In this document: positions 1-9,082 of the stretch, in pieces
Layout of the letters: the number at the start of each line of letters is the position of its first letter
How positions within the stretch are numbered: position 1 is the first letter of the stretch
Notes under the pieces: model-generated
The model's input: only the letters and a program-made list of their open reading frames with translations
What the model was told of the DNA's origin: nothing
Databases searched by the model: none
NCBI GenBank assembly: GCA_027485855.1
Contig: JAIXQD010000001.1
Span: 269,575 to 333,574, forward strand
Direction of reading: 5' to 3'
DNA from: Rickettsiales bacterium
GTDB taxonomy: Bacteria; Pseudomonadota; Alphaproteobacteria; G027485855
Length of the DNA stretch: 64,000 bases
Translations under genes and position numbers: made by a program

Positions 1-9
1 CACCCTCAC

Positions 10-39
10 TTTTGGCTTAAAAAATTTTGGCTAAGAATG
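10..39. repeat. Imperfect 15-nt tandem duplication at window edge
   Basis: Two adjacent copies (10-24 and 25-39) share TTTTGGCT and match at about 11 of 15 positions. Both contain TAA in a similar context. It resembles the stop-codon repeats seen elsewhere in this window, so it may mark the end of a gene lying left of the window. That gene cannot be seen, so this is weak. Confidence 0.35.
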
Positions 40-64
40 CGGCACGCCGCAGGTTGTTTTTGCA
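39..64 (+). terminator. Possible intrinsic terminator of an upstream gene
   Basis: A short GC-rich inverted repeat (TGCGGC at 39-44, GCCGCA at 47-52) is followed after a few bases by a T-rich run. The stem is short, the loop is tiny and the T-run is displaced, so the call is tentative. Confidence 0.25.
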
Positions 65-140
65 TAAGGCAAAAACTCTTGCACTGCAATAAAAATCTGC
101 ATCCGAAATATTTTCATGGCTGAAGGAAAGAAATGAGGAC

Positions 141-171
141 AAAAAAAGGGAGGTAGCCGAAGCCACCCCCC
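141..171 (-). terminator. Intrinsic terminator of the glycine-zipper gene
   Basis: Read on the minus strand, a GC-rich stem closed by a TTCG tetraloop is followed directly by seven T residues. It lies about 30 nt past the stop codon of the minus-strand gene at 202-768. This is a textbook rho-independent terminator with one A/C mismatch in the stem. Confidence 0.75.
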
Positions 172-201
172 AAAGAAAATACTAAGTAATAACGTTAAAA
201 C

Positions 202-768
202 TTAACCAAAACGCAACTGGGCCACAGGCGCAGTGCGTGGGGCCACAGCTTTAGCAGCAGCAGGCGCGGTGATTTGCTGGCTATTTGCAGCAAAATTGGC
301 CTGAGGGGCTACGCTGGCAGCAGCGGCTGGTTTTGCGGCATCACGAACGGCGTCCACAATCACGGGCTCAATGGCCTTGTAGCCAAAGATCATGCCGCCA
401 ATAGCGCCACCAATGACGCCCAAAATACCCAAGGTTGCAGTGCCAATGGCAGCGCCAACAGCTGCACCTTGACCGCCCTTAAACACCAAGCCCAAAGCAC
501 CGCCAATAATGGCGCCACCCAAAAGGCCAGCAACACCAAGCACGCCTGCGCCAAGCGAAGCGGCGAAGCCCGTCACAATACCAATGCCGGCAATACCTAA
601 CCAGCCAATGAAGCTGCCAAGCAGAACAGGGTTGCTAACAGCAGCAACAATGGCCGCACCAATCGTAACCAGCGGAAAGCTACCAGTGGCGCCTGCGGTT
701 GCAGCGCCTGTACCAGCAGCACCAGCGGCAAATTTTGTCGAACTTCTCATGATGATATCCTTGTTCAT
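202..768 (-). CDS. Glycine-zipper membrane protein of unknown function
   Basis: The 188-residue product is very rich in Gly and Ala. Residues about 35-130 form three or four hydrophobic stretches with repeated GxxxG/AxxxG spacing (for example GLLGGAIIGGALG and GVIGGAIGGMIFG). This is the glycine-zipper pattern that packs membrane helices tightly. The N-terminus has no clear signal peptidase site. The C-terminal 50 residues are an Ala/Pro/Gln-rich, probably disordered tail. An AAGG element about 8 nt upstream supports the ATG at 768. The gene is monocistronic with its own terminator. Glycine-zipper proteins include outer-membrane lipoproteins, toxins and channel-like proteins; none can be assigned. 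It lacks a double-glycine leader of bacteriocin type. Confidence 0.7.
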   Translation of the reverse strand: MNKDIIMRSSTKFAAGAAGTGAATAGATGSFPLVTIGAAIVAAVSNPVLLGSFIGWLGIAGIGIVTGFAASLGAGVLGVAGLLGGAIIGGALGLVFKGGQGAAVGAAIGTATLGILGVIGGAIGGMIFGYKAIEPVIVDAVRDAAKPAAAASVAPQANFAANSQQITAPAAAKAVAPRTAPVAQLRFG

Positions 769-1034
769 GGTTAAGCCTTATTTCTTTAGGCTGTCGTCTT
801 CTAGCAACGATTATATTCGCTGTCGAATCGTAAATGTTGAAAGCAATTATTTTGAAATAAAAACATACCTAGAAAGCAACTCAATGAATTTTACATTGAG
901 CAAATGCTCCCCACAAAATTGCTGCCCAAAATTGGGCGCAGATTTTTGGTTTTTCTGTTATATTTTAGGTCGCTGACGATTCTGTCGCTCTTTCCTTTTC
1001 TGGCCCCCCAATTCTATCGCCCAAGGTTAACGAT

Positions 1035-2531
1035 ATGAGCACCCTAACGCCAAACCTTAATCCGCATGAGCTCGCCAAAAGCCTTGGGCAAAAGCAGCTT
1101 ATCAATGGCCAGCTGGTGCCGCCATTCAGTGGACAAAGTTTTACACTCACCAACCCCGCCACCGGCCAAAAAATTACCGATATTGCCGCTGGTGATGCGC
1201 GTGATGTGGATGCCGCCGTCAGCGCTGCTAAAGCCGCACAAAAAACATGGGGCGCATTGCCCGCTCGCGAGCGCGGCAAAAAAGTGCAAGAGGCCGCAAG
1301 GTTGTTGCTCAATCACGTTGAAGAAATTGCCCGTCTTATTGCGTTAGAAACAGGCAAGGCGCTGCGCACAGAAAGTCGCGTTGAGGCCAATGTGCTGGCC
1401 GATGCTTTTCATTTTTTTGGTGGGCTTGGCAGCGAGCTTAAAGGCGAGACCGTGCCCTTTAGCCCAACCATGCTGACGCTCACGGTGCGTCAACCGGTGG
1501 GTGTGGTGGGTGCTATTATCCCTTGGAATGTGCCTTTGTTGCTGATGGCGCTTAAGGTTGCGCCTGCTTTAGTGGCGGGCAATGCAGTTGTGGTTAAATC
1601 GGCCGAGGAAGCGCCCTTAGCCGTGCTGCGTGTGTGCCAAATCATGAACGAGGTTTTGCCCCCTGGCCTCTTTAATATGCTGGCGGGCGATGGCCCAACC
1701 TGCGGCGCGCCCTTGGTGCAACATAAAGATGTGAAAAAAATCAGCTTCACCGGTTCGGTTGAGACGGGCAAAATTGTTTATAAAATGGCCGCCGAAAAAC
1801 TGATACCCGTCACCTTAGAGCTGGGCGGCAAATCGCCGATGATTATTTTGGCCGATGCCGATTTAGAGCAAGCGGTACAAGGTGCTGTTGTGGGTATGCG
1901 CTTTACCCGTCAGGGGCAAAGCTGCACAGCGGCCTCGCGCATCTTTATCCATGAAAGCCTGCACGATGCCTTTGTTGAAAAGCTTAAAGCCAAGGTCGAT
2001 GCACTTAAAATGGGCGACCCGCTCGATGAAGCAACCGATATCGGCACCATTATCAGCACGGGGCAGTTCGATAAAGTAACAGCCTATATCGATATAGGAC
2101 AAAAAACCTCTGGCGCCAAAATGCATGTTGCCAGCAACTTGCCGCAAGAGCCCCACCTCGCCCACGGCCTCTTTATTCAGCCACGCATTTTTACGCATTT
2201 GCCGCTCACCAGCCCGCTTGTGCGCGAGGAAATTTTTGGCCCGGTCACTTGCATTTTCAAATTTAGCGATGTGGCTGAAGCGCTGCATCACGCTAACGAC
2301 ACCGATTATGGCCTTGCCGGCACAATTTGGACGCGCAATTTGGGTGAGGCGTTGCGTCTGTCGCATGCGCTGGAAGCGGGCTTTGTGCAGGTGAATCAAA
2401 ATGTGGTGGTGCAACCGGGTTTATCCTATGGCGGCATCAAGCTTTCTGGCCTTGGCAAGGAAGCCACCTTAGAAGCCATGCTCGAGCACTTCACCTATAA
2501 AAAAACCATTATCCTTAATATGAACTCATGA
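1035..2531 (+). CDS. NAD(P)-dependent aldehyde dehydrogenase
   Basis: A full-length (498 aa) aldehyde dehydrogenase superfamily enzyme that oxidises an aldehyde to its carboxylate. Family landmarks are visible: the PWN cofactor-site motif at residues 163-165, the FTGSVETG nucleotide-binding turn, the general base Glu262 in LELGG, and the catalytic Cys297 in GQSCTAASR. Near the C-terminus EEIFGPV is also typical. The sequence is nearest in feel to the broad betaine-aldehyde/phenylacetaldehyde/vanillin group, but the substrate cannot be read from sequence. Its stop codon overlaps the ATG of the downstream acylase (ATGA), so the two are probably translationally coupled. The aldehyde may then come from, or feed, the amide hydrolysis step of the neighbour; that link is inference. 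Confidence 0.92.
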   Translation: MSTLTPNLNPHELAKSLGQKQLINGQLVPPFSGQSFTLTNPATGQKITDIAAGDARDVDAAVSAAKAAQKTWGALPARERGKKVQEAARLLLNHVEEIARLIALETGKALRTESRVEANVLADAFHFFGGLGSELKGETVPFSPTMLTLTVRQPVGVVGAIIPWNVPLLLMALKVAPALVAGNAVVVKSAEEAPLAVLRVCQIMNEVLPPGLFNMLAGDGPTCGAPLVQHKDVKKISFTGSVETGKIVYKMAAEKLIPVTLELGGKSPMIILADADLEQAVQGAVVGMRFTRQGQSCTAASRIFIHESLHDAFVEKLKAKVDALKMGDPLDEATDIGTIISTGQFDKVTAYIDIGQKTSGAKMHVASNLPQEPHLAHGLFIQPRIFTHLPLTSPLVREEIFGPVTCIFKFSDVAEALHHANDTDYGLAGTIWTRNLGEALRLSHALEAGFVQVNQNVVVQPGLSYGGIKLSGLGKEATLEAMLEHFTYKKTIILNMNS

Positions 2532-5002
2532 ACGCACCAGCGGCGCCCCCCATGCCAAACCTTGGCTCCGCCAAAAAATCGCGCGGACGAAAAGCGCTGC
2601 TGTGGCTAGCCATTATTTTGCTGGTTTTACTGGTTGCAAGTGCGGGCGCTGGTTTTTTTGCTTGGCGCTGGTTGCAAGCGACGGTGCCAGCGGCCAACGG
2701 CGAAATTAAACATGCACAATTAACCGACGCTGTCGAGATTAAGCGCGATAATTATGGCGTGCCCAGCATTCAGGCACAAAATGCACATGATGCATATTTT
2801 GCGCTGGGCTTTGTGCATGCGCAGGACCGTTTCTGGCAAATGGAAATTATGCGGCGTCTGGCCACAGGTCGGTTGGCCGAAATCGCCGGCAGCAAGCTTG
2901 TTGGCCGCGATAAATATATGCGCCTGCTGAATTTAACTGCCGCCGCGCAATCGAGTTTAAAATATCTAACACCGCCGACCCGCCAAGCGCTTGCGGCCTA
3001 TACCGCAGGCGTTAATGCTTGGCTGACCTCGGGCGCGCCACTCGCCCCTGAGCTGGCCCTCCTGCGCCTAAAGCCCGAGCCTTGGCAAGAGTGGCACTGC
3101 CTGCTGTGGTCGCAACTGATGAGCGAAATGCTCAGCGGCAGCAAACAAGACATCGAGCGCATGCTGCTGGCCAACAAACTTTCAGCCGATGATATGCAGG
3201 ATCTATTTCCTAATTCAGCACCCGCAACCACGCCACCAACCACAACTTTAGGTGCTACCGAGCAACTGCTAAAATTGGCGCAAGCTTTGCCGCCCGCTTT
3301 TGGCCCAAGCAGCGCGTCCAACTGGTTTGCCGCAACGCCGCAAAATACCGCCGGCAATGCCACGCTTTTAGCCAATGACCCACATTTGCAGCTGACTTTA
3401 CCCACTTTATGGTATGTGGTGCGTATTGATAGCCCCGAGCTATATTTTACCGGTGCAACAGCACCCGGTGTGCCGCTGCCCTTACTGGGGCAAAGCCGCG
3501 GTGGCGCCTGGGGTCTTACCACCACCAATGCGCAAGTGACAGAGTTGCAAAAACTAGAACTGACCACCGATAATAAATACAAAACAGCGCAAGGCGAAAA
3601 AGCCCTGACCACCCGCGAAGAAATTATCAAGGTCCGCGATGCGTCGCCCGTGCTCTTTATTGCGCGTGACAGCGATTTTGGCCCCGTTTTATCTGATTTG
3701 GCTGACGCACAAACAACCCCACTGCAAACCGCTAATTCGGTGTTGGTGCTGAATGGCTATGTCGCTTACCAGCAAGACACCACAGCCGATGCGCTACGAC
3801 TTTTAGCGCAAGCCAGCACCATTGCAGATTTTTTTTATGCCATGGGTGAGTGGCGCACGCCGGTGCAAAATATAATTTTTGCCGACCGCGTTGGTAATAT
3901 CGCCGTTAAAACAGTGGGGCTGGTGCCACTGCGCACAGCGCCTCCACCCAGCACGCCTGCACCAGCCACAAAAATGAGCCCAGTGCCATTCGCCGATTTA
4001 CCGCAAAAAGTAAACCCAGATGGCTTTGCCTATAATGCCAATAATGCCGTTACCACCGAGAACGACCCATGGTTTATCAGCAGCCGCTATGAGCAACCGT
4101 GGCGAGCCGAGCGTATCAGTGAGTTGCTTAATCGCAGCGCGCAACATACGCCCGATAATTTTGCCACTATCTTAAACGATACAGTATCGCTGCCAGCGCG
4201 GGATTTATTGCCCATATTACTGCCCTTTTTATTAGAGGCCGAGGGGCTGAATAGCACCGCACAGCAAGCCAACCAATTGCTGCTCGATTGGGATCTGCAA
4301 ATGAATGCCGATGCAGCCGCACCGCTTATTTTTGAAACATGGCTGCATAAATTACATGGGGCATTATTTGCCGCAAAACTTGGCGCAAATATGCAATTTT
4401 ATGCAACACCGAGGCCTGAAGCTATTTTACGCATTTTATTAGAGCAACCGCGCTGGTGCGAGTCTAACAGCAGCAATGCCAAAGCAGAGATGGCCAATCC
4501 CGCCACTGCCAACCCTACTCCTACATGCAATCAGCTTATCGTCAACAGTTACACACAAGCCATACAAGAACTGGCCGACCAATATGGCAGCAACCCCAGC
4601 CTATGGCGCTGGGGTAAGGCGCATTTTGTTGAGCTTAATCATCCGGTTTTTAGTCTTATTCCTGTCATGGGCCGCTATTTCAAAAAAAGCATCACCAGTC
4701 ATGGCGGTCAGCACACTATTAATCGTGGCGCGCATTATGGCGATAGCTCGACTTCGCCCTTTCAAAATAATCATGCGGCTGGCTATCGCGCCATTTATGA
4801 TTTGGGCGATCCGGCTAATTCACGTTTTATGATAAGCACGGGTCAAAGCGGCAATCCATGGTCGCCACATTATTTGGATATGCTCAATAGTTGGCGCAAC
4901 GGCAAATATATCACCTTAGCCGAGCCAGCCAGCCCCGATCGCTGGCTGCTGCTGCCTGCTATGCCAGCCAATAAAGCGAGTGAATTAACCCCAGATAATT
5001 AG
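2528..5002 (+). CDS. Penicillin-acylase family Ntn-hydrolase
   Basis: An 824-residue member of the penicillin amidase (S45) family, which cleaves amide bonds such as those of beta-lactam side chains or N-acyl-homoserine lactones. The N-terminus has a basic stretch and one hydrophobic segment (about residues 19-42), suggesting export or a membrane anchor. The alpha-subunit region carries the characteristic IKRDNYGVP and GFVHAQDRFWQME blocks. The precursor would self-cleave before Ser264 in the SASNWF motif, which becomes the N-terminal nucleophile of the beta subunit. NDPH soon after and the AERI block further on are also family signatures. The gene starts inside the stop codon of the aldehyde dehydrogenase. 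The natural substrate is unknown; quorum-signal or antibiotic acylase are both possible. Confidence 0.9.
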   Translation: MNAPAAPPMPNLGSAKKSRGRKALLWLAIILLVLLVASAGAGFFAWRWLQATVPAANGEIKHAQLTDAVEIKRDNYGVPSIQAQNAHDAYFALGFVHAQDRFWQMEIMRRLATGRLAEIAGSKLVGRDKYMRLLNLTAAAQSSLKYLTPPTRQALAAYTAGVNAWLTSGAPLAPELALLRLKPEPWQEWHCLLWSQLMSEMLSGSKQDIERMLLANKLSADDMQDLFPNSAPATTPPTTTLGATEQLLKLAQALPPAFGPSSASNWFAATPQNTAGNATLLANDPHLQLTLPTLWYVVRIDSPELYFTGATAPGVPLPLLGQSRGGAWGLTTTNAQVTELQKLELTTDNKYKTAQGEKALTTREEIIKVRDASPVLFIARDSDFGPVLSDLADAQTTPLQTANSVLVLNGYVAYQQDTTADALRLLAQASTIADFFYAMGEWRTPVQNIIFADRVGNIAVKTVGLVPLRTAPPPSTPAPATKMSPVPFADLPQKVNPDGFAYNANNAVTTENDPWFISSRYEQPWRAERISELLNRSAQHTPDNFATILNDTVSLPARDLLPILLPFLLEAEGLNSTAQQANQLLLDWDLQMNADAAAPLIFETWLHKLHGALFAAKLGANMQFYATPRPEAILRILLEQPRWCESNSSNAKAEMANPATANPTPTCNQLIVNSYTQAIQELADQYGSNPSLWRWGKAHFVELNHPVFSLIPVMGRYFKKSITSHGGQHTINRGAHYGDSSTSPFQNNHAAGYRAIYDLGDPANSRFMISTGQSGNPWSPHYLDMLNSWRNGKYITLAEPASPDRWLLLPAMPANKASELTPDN

Positions 5003-5499
5003 CCTAAATGCCGATAGGCACTGCGATAATAAAGCAGCGGCTTTAATTTTTCATTGGGTGGTGTAACGCCGATAACCTCACCAATGATAATAACGTGGTC
5101 ACCACCCGGATGCTGCGCAAAGGCCTTGCACTCTAATTGCGCAAGGCTGCCTTTCAGCAGCGGCACGCCGCCCTGGCCGGCTTGCCAATCAACCTTTGAC
5201 CAGTCTTTGGCGTTTTTACCGGCAAAGAGGGCTGAAACATCCTGTTGCTGGTCAGACAAAATATTTATGGCAAAATGCGTAGCTTTAACAAAACTATCCA
5301 GCGAGCGGGTTTTATCGCCCAAGCAAAATAACACCAAAGGCGGATTAAGCGAAACTGAGGTAAAAGAGTTTATGGTTACGCCCACGGGCTGACCTGCTGC
5401 ATCTAAGGCCGTTACCACAGTTATACCGGTTGCGAAAGCACTCAGCACTGCCCTAAAGTCTTTGCTGTCAAAGCTGCTATTTTGTTGTGGCTGGCTCAT
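4999..5499 (-). CDS. Flavin reductase-like FMN-binding protein
   Basis: A 166-residue protein of the flavin reductase family (HpaC/RutF type), the small component that supplies reduced FMN or FAD to two-component monooxygenases. Diagnostic blocks are FATGITVVTA near the N-terminus, the GVTINSFTSVSLNPPL segment, and the GGDHVIIIGEV block before the C-terminal YYRSAYR. Length matches the family. It is convergent with the acylase, and their stop codons overlap by a few bases. No monooxygenase partner lies beside it, so its oxygenase is encoded elsewhere or it acts alone. Confidence 0.85.
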   Translation of the reverse strand: MSQPQQNSSFDSKDFRAVLSAFATGITVVTALDAAGQPVGVTINSFTSVSLNPPLVLFCLGDKTRSLDSFVKATHFAINILSDQQQDVSALFAGKNAKDWSKVDWQAGQGGVPLLKGSLAQLECKAFAQHPGGDHVIIIGEVIGVTPPNEKLKPLLYYRSAYRHLG

Positions 5500-5652
5500 A
5501 TGGGTAAGGCCTTTCGGAATCTATCGGCAAGGTAGGTTATCTGTTTTTAGCATATCACCTTCGATTGGTCTAAAACTTTTACTTAAAACATCTTTAAATA
5601 TCCATCTGGCACACTTAACGCATTACTCTCTGAGCCATGGATTGATTCGGTC

Positions 5653-6519
5653 ATGCAGTTTCTAATTGGCGCCGTCACTGTTTTAGTCTGCACCTTTGGT
5701 GCTTATATCCTTATGGGCGGTCACATTGAGGTGATTGCCAAAGCGGCCCCCCTAGAATTGGTGATTATTCTTGGCTCTGGCATTGGCGCTTTTATTATTG
5801 GCAATTCTAAGGTGGTGTTAAAGGGCCTGTTTCCGGCCATTAAGCACGCTGCCAAAGGCCCGAAATATAGCAAGGCCGATTTTCTTGAAGCGCTCAGCAT
5901 GATGTATCAAGTGTTTAAGCTGGCCAAAACCAAGGGCATGCTCTCGCTTGAACAACATATCGAAAATCCGGGTGCCAGCGGTTTATTTGGCCAATTTCCA
6001 AAGTTTCAAGCCAACACTCAGGCGCTGACTTTCTTTTGCGATTATCTGCGCATGGTTTCGCTCGGCAGTGATAAAGCCCATGAGCTGGAAACACTCATGG
6101 ATGAAGAAATTGAAGTTTTACACAGCGAAGAAACGGCCATTGCTGATTCTGTGCAAACGCTGGCCGATGCCTTGCCTGCTTTAGGTATTGTGGCCGCCGT
6201 GTTGGGCGTTATTAAAACCATGGCCGCCATTAGCGAGCCGCCCGAGGTTTTGGGTGGTCTGATTGGTTCGGCGCTGGTTGGTACATTTTTAGGGGTGTGG
6301 ATGGCCTATGGTTTTGTGGGCCCCATTGCTGGCGCCATGAAATCCACCATTAATGCCGAAGATAAATATTTTAAATGCCTTAAAGTTGGCCTTATGGCGC
6401 ATTTATCGGGCTATGCGCCATCTATCTCTATTGAATTTGCGCGCAAAACTTTAAACACCAATGTGCGCCCCAGCTTTACCGAAGTTGAAGAAGCCACCAC
6501 CGCTCTCCCCCCACCATAA
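5653..6519 (+). CDS. motA: Flagellar motor stator protein MotA
   Basis: A 288-residue MotA. Four membrane segments are visible: two near the N-terminus (about 1-20 and 33-52) and two around residues 172-190 and 200-225. Between them lies the large cytoplasmic loop that contacts the rotor. The ADALPALGIVAAVLGVIKTM segment carries the conserved stator proline, and GPIAGAMK follows TM4. With MotB it forms the proton-conducting stator that drives flagellar rotation. motB starts 23 nt downstream, so they form an operon. No other flagellar structural gene is in the window. Confidence 0.95.
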   Translation: MQFLIGAVTVLVCTFGAYILMGGHIEVIAKAAPLELVIILGSGIGAFIIGNSKVVLKGLFPAIKHAAKGPKYSKADFLEALSMMYQVFKLAKTKGMLSLEQHIENPGASGLFGQFPKFQANTQALTFFCDYLRMVSLGSDKAHELETLMDEEIEVLHSEETAIADSVQTLADALPALGIVAAVLGVIKTMAAISEPPEVLGGLIGSALVGTFLGVWMAYGFVGPIAGAMKSTINAEDKYFKCLKVGLMAHLSGYAPSISIEFARKTLNTNVRPSFTEVEEATTALPPP

Positions 6520-6542
6520 GCCAAAGAAAATAGGGTAAAAAT

Positions 6543-7634
6543 ATGGCGGGCGAACCCATCATCATCATCAAAAAAATAAAAAAATCGCATCATGCTGCGC
6601 ATCATGGCGGCGCGTGGAAAGTGGCCTATGCCGACTTCGTCACGGCGATGATGGCGTTCTTTTTGCTGTTATGGCTTTTAAACGTCACCACCGACATTCA
6701 GCGTAAAGGTATTGCCGACTATTTTGCGCCGGCCAATATTGCCCCACAAACTTCGGGTGCGGGTGGTATTTTGGGTGGTCTCACCATCGCTGCACCTGGT
6801 GCACAAATTTCTGAACGCACGGTGCCAGGTGTTGACGACGTGAAACCGCAGCCTCCTGGCAACATGGAAGAAGGCAATGCCGATAAAATGGGCACCGGCT
6901 CTGAAGGGCAAGAAAGCGGCTCGGGCAAAACACAAAAACCCAACATGGATGCGCCACAAGCCGGTATCCCTGAAAAACTGATTGAAGATACCAAAGCCGC
7001 ACCCACGCCGCACGACCCGCTCTCGGATCTGGAAATGCTGGCGCTGGAAAAAGAAAAAAAGGCCAAAGAAGAAGCCATGTTTGAAGCCGCTGAAGATCAA
7101 CTCAAACAAGCCATCATGGCCATTCCGGCTTTATCGGGTATGGCCGATAATTTACTTATTGATCGCACGCCAGAGGGGCTGCGCATTCAAATTATCGATC
7201 AAAAGCAAACCTCGATGTTTCCGCCCGCCAGCCCCACGCCCTATGCCGCCACACGGCAATTGATGAATTTGGTGGGGCAAGTCATTGCGCAATTACCCAA
7301 TGATATTTCAGTGTCTGGGCACACAGATTCATCGCCCTTTGGTCGCAACTCTATTCGCGATAATTGGGACCTTTCTACCGAACGCGCCAATGTCAGCCGG
7401 CGCATGCTGACCGATGCTGGCGTTGCCGATGCACGCGTGCGCACGGTTGTGGGCAGAGCCGACCGTGACCCGCTGATAAAATCGGATGCTAATGCGCCGC
7501 AAAATCGCCGTATTTCCATTATACTTTTACGTCAAGACACACCAAAGGCCGCCGATATGCCCACGCTTGGTTCAGAACAACCAGCCGCAGCAGCGGTCGC
7601 CCCGCCTGCGCCTGAGCCTGCCACCAATCCATAA
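6543..7634 (+). CDS. motB: Flagellar motor stator protein MotB
   Basis: A 363-residue MotB. After a basic, His-rich cytoplasmic N-terminus, the HGGAWKVAYADF segment leads into the single membrane helix. Asp31 is the proton-binding residue of the stator channel. Residues about 60-150 form a long Gly/Pro/Glu-rich linker. The C-terminal OmpA-like peptidoglycan-binding domain has the SGHTDSS motif, the LSTERANVSRRML helix and the NRRISIIL end. This anchors the stator to the cell wall. It is followed after 12 nt by a Cys-rich lipoprotein gene, probably in the same transcript. Confidence 0.95.
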   Translation: MAGEPIIIIKKIKKSHHAAHHGGAWKVAYADFVTAMMAFFLLLWLLNVTTDIQRKGIADYFAPANIAPQTSGAGGILGGLTIAAPGAQISERTVPGVDDVKPQPPGNMEEGNADKMGTGSEGQESGSGKTQKPNMDAPQAGIPEKLIEDTKAAPTPHDPLSDLEMLALEKEKKAKEEAMFEAAEDQLKQAIMAIPALSGMADNLLIDRTPEGLRIQIIDQKQTSMFPPASPTPYAATRQLMNLVGQVIAQLPNDISVSGHTDSSPFGRNSIRDNWDLSTERANVSRRMLTDAGVADARVRTVVGRADRDPLIKSDANAPQNRRISIILLRQDTPKAADMPTLGSEQPAAAAVAPPAPEPATNP

Positions 7635-7646
7635 CGGAGCCATTTT

Positions 7647-8063
7647 ATGCGTACTTTATTTGCTAAAGTTATTTTTGGCTTCTTGTTATGCACGCTTGCC
7701 GCTTGCAGCCCTATCATGCAAAGCCAATTTGAAATGGTGCCGCCCGCCACAATGGAAGGCCGCAATTGCGCCAATAATTGCCTGATGTTTAAAGGGCAGT
7801 GCGAACAAAACTGCCAGCAACAAGAGCAGCAATGCGCGCGCGATGCCGATAATCAAGCCAATATCGATTATTTAAGTTATGTCGCAAGCCGGGCCGCAAG
7901 CCAGCAAACCATCGACAAAGACCGTCGTGATTTTCGGCGCTATACAAATTGCAGCGCATCACAATGCCGCGATAATTGCGGCGATAATTACCGCTTGTGC
8001 CACATGAATTGCGGCGGGCAAGTATTAGAGCATCGGGTGTGCACCGCTTTTTGTGATAAATAA
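7647..8063 (+). CDS. Cys-rich lipoprotein with repeated CX3C pairs
   Basis: A 138-residue predicted lipoprotein not recognised as a known family. The signal peptide ends in the lipobox LAAC with Cys20 as lipidation site. The mature part has twelve cysteines in a regular layout. The first group is C41-X3-C45-X6-C52-X3-C56-X6-C63. A second group is C102, C107-X3-C111-X6-C118-X3-C122 and C132-X3-C136. CX3C pairs separated by six residues recall the helical-hairpin disulfide fold of CHCH-type proteins, but this is a spacing analogy only. In the periplasm the cysteines would form disulfides or bind metal. The gene lies 12 nt after motB with a GGAG ribosome site, so it may be a periplasmic accessory of the stator; that is inference. 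Confidence 0.75.
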   Translation: MRTLFAKVIFGFLLCTLAACSPIMQSQFEMVPPATMEGRNCANNCLMFKGQCEQNCQQQEQQCARDADNQANIDYLSYVASRAASQQTIDKDRRDFRRYTNCSASQCRDNCGDNYRLCHMNCGGQVLEHRVCTAFCDK

Positions 8064-8083
8064 TCACACTCGTTGCAGCATCG

Positions 8084-9004
8084 CTATGGGCTGTTCATCC
8101 CGCTGATAAAGGCTTGCACGTTATGGCGCATCATCAGTAAATAGCCCTGCCCCTTACCGTAAATTTGCGGCAGGGTATCGGCATAAACAACATCGCCCAC
8201 AGTGGCGCCGCTATCTTGCGCAAGCTGCTCAAGCAATTTGGGGCTGGCGCTTTTCTCGATAAAAACTTTTTTGACCTGCTCTTGTTTTATAAGTTTTATC
8301 AGCGCGGCGATTTTTTTGGGGCTTGGCTCTTGCGTGGTACTCAGCCCTTGCGGCGATAAAAATTTTACGTTGTACGCACTGCCAAAATAACCAAAGGCAT
8401 CGTGGCTGGTTATCACTGTTCGCTTATCCGCAGGGATTGAGGCCAGTTTGGCCTTAATGTCGGCATCGAGCTCTTGCAGTTTTACATCATAGGCTTTGCT
8501 GCGGGCAGCAATATCGGCCGCTTGCTCGGGCACAAGTTTTTGCAAAGCTTCAGAAATATTTTTTACATAAATACGTGCATTGGCCACATCCTGCCACGCA
8601 TGCGGGTCGAGCGTATCATGATGGTGATGGTGGTGGTGCGCGGAATCTTTGGCACTTTCGCGGGGTGTAATGCCCTCACTGGCAATAATCAGCGGCGCCT
8701 TTAACTGTGCGCTTTTAGTAAGTTTATCGGCCCAAGGCTCAAAACCAAGCCCGTTGATGATAACCAGATCTGCTGTGCCGAGACTAACGACATCGCTTGC
8801 CGTTGGCGTAAAGCCATGGGCATCTTGCTCGGGCAAAATAAGCGGCATGACATTTATCGATTCACCGCCTATTGCCTGCACCCAATCGGCTAAAATGCTA
8901 AAACTAACCACAACTTGATAGTTTTTTGGTGAAGTCGCCATAGCATTTGGCACAGGCAGGCTGCTAAAAAGCAAAAGAACCAATAGTAAAAATAGTTTTT
9001 TCAT
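8084..9004 (-). CDS. znuA: Zinc ABC transporter substrate-binding protein ZnuA
   Basis: A cluster A-I metal-binding protein of about 306 residues that captures zinc in the periplasm and delivers it to ZnuB. The start is set at the MKKLF codon (9004), which gives a normal signal peptide with the FSSLPVPNAMA cleavage region. An upstream in-frame start would add ten residues ahead of it. The ligand positions are visible as the first His in the AHGFTPTASD block, DPHAW, SHDAFGYF and a C-terminal Asp in VVYADT. A run of seven His residues lies just before DPHAW. Such His-rich loops are typical of zinc-specific rather than manganese-specific members. It is divergent from znuCB. Confidence 0.93.
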   Translation of the reverse strand: MKKLFLLLVLLLFSSLPVPNAMATSPKNYQVVVSFSILADWVQAIGGESINVMPLILPEQDAHGFTPTASDVVSLGTADLVIINGLGFEPWADKLTKSAQLKAPLIIASEGITPRESAKDSAHHHHHHHDTLDPHAWQDVANARIYVKNISEALQKLVPEQAADIAARSKAYDVKLQELDADIKAKLASIPADKRTVITSHDAFGYFGSAYNVKFLSPQGLSTTQEPSPKKIAALIKLIKQEQVKKVFIEKSASPKLLEQLAQDSGATVGDVVYADTLPQIYGKGQGYLLMMRHNVQAFISGMNSP

Positions 9005-9082
9005 TTTAAACCCGAGCATATATTGTATAAGCAATCATAATATAAATTGTTTTTTGCCTCAGAAAGAAATGTTTTTTGTAAC
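9005..9082. promoter_or_regulatory. Divergent znuA / znuCB promoter region
   Basis: This AT-rich spacer must hold promoters for both directions. TATA-like hexamers occur on both strands (around 9028-9046). At its right edge, 9069-9084, the inverted repeat ATGTT-N6-AACAT resembles one core of alphaproteobacterial Zur boxes, but its spacer is one base shorter than the usual palindrome and it touches the znuC ATG. Zinc-dependent control by Zur is expected from the family; this site is only a candidate. Confidence 0.35.

Noticed and set aside
202..768. Bacteriocin or colicin-type toxin
   Set aside because: No double-glycine leader, immunity gene or export genes are present; only glycine-zipper character can be supported.
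1035..5002. Aldehyde dehydrogenase plus acylase as a defined antibiotic- or signal-degrading operon
   Set aside because: The coupling is real but neither substrate can be read from sequence, so no pathway is claimed.
8608..8640. His-tag-like run in znuA as cloning artefact
   Set aside because: His-rich loops are natural in zinc-specific ZnuA proteins and this one is internal.
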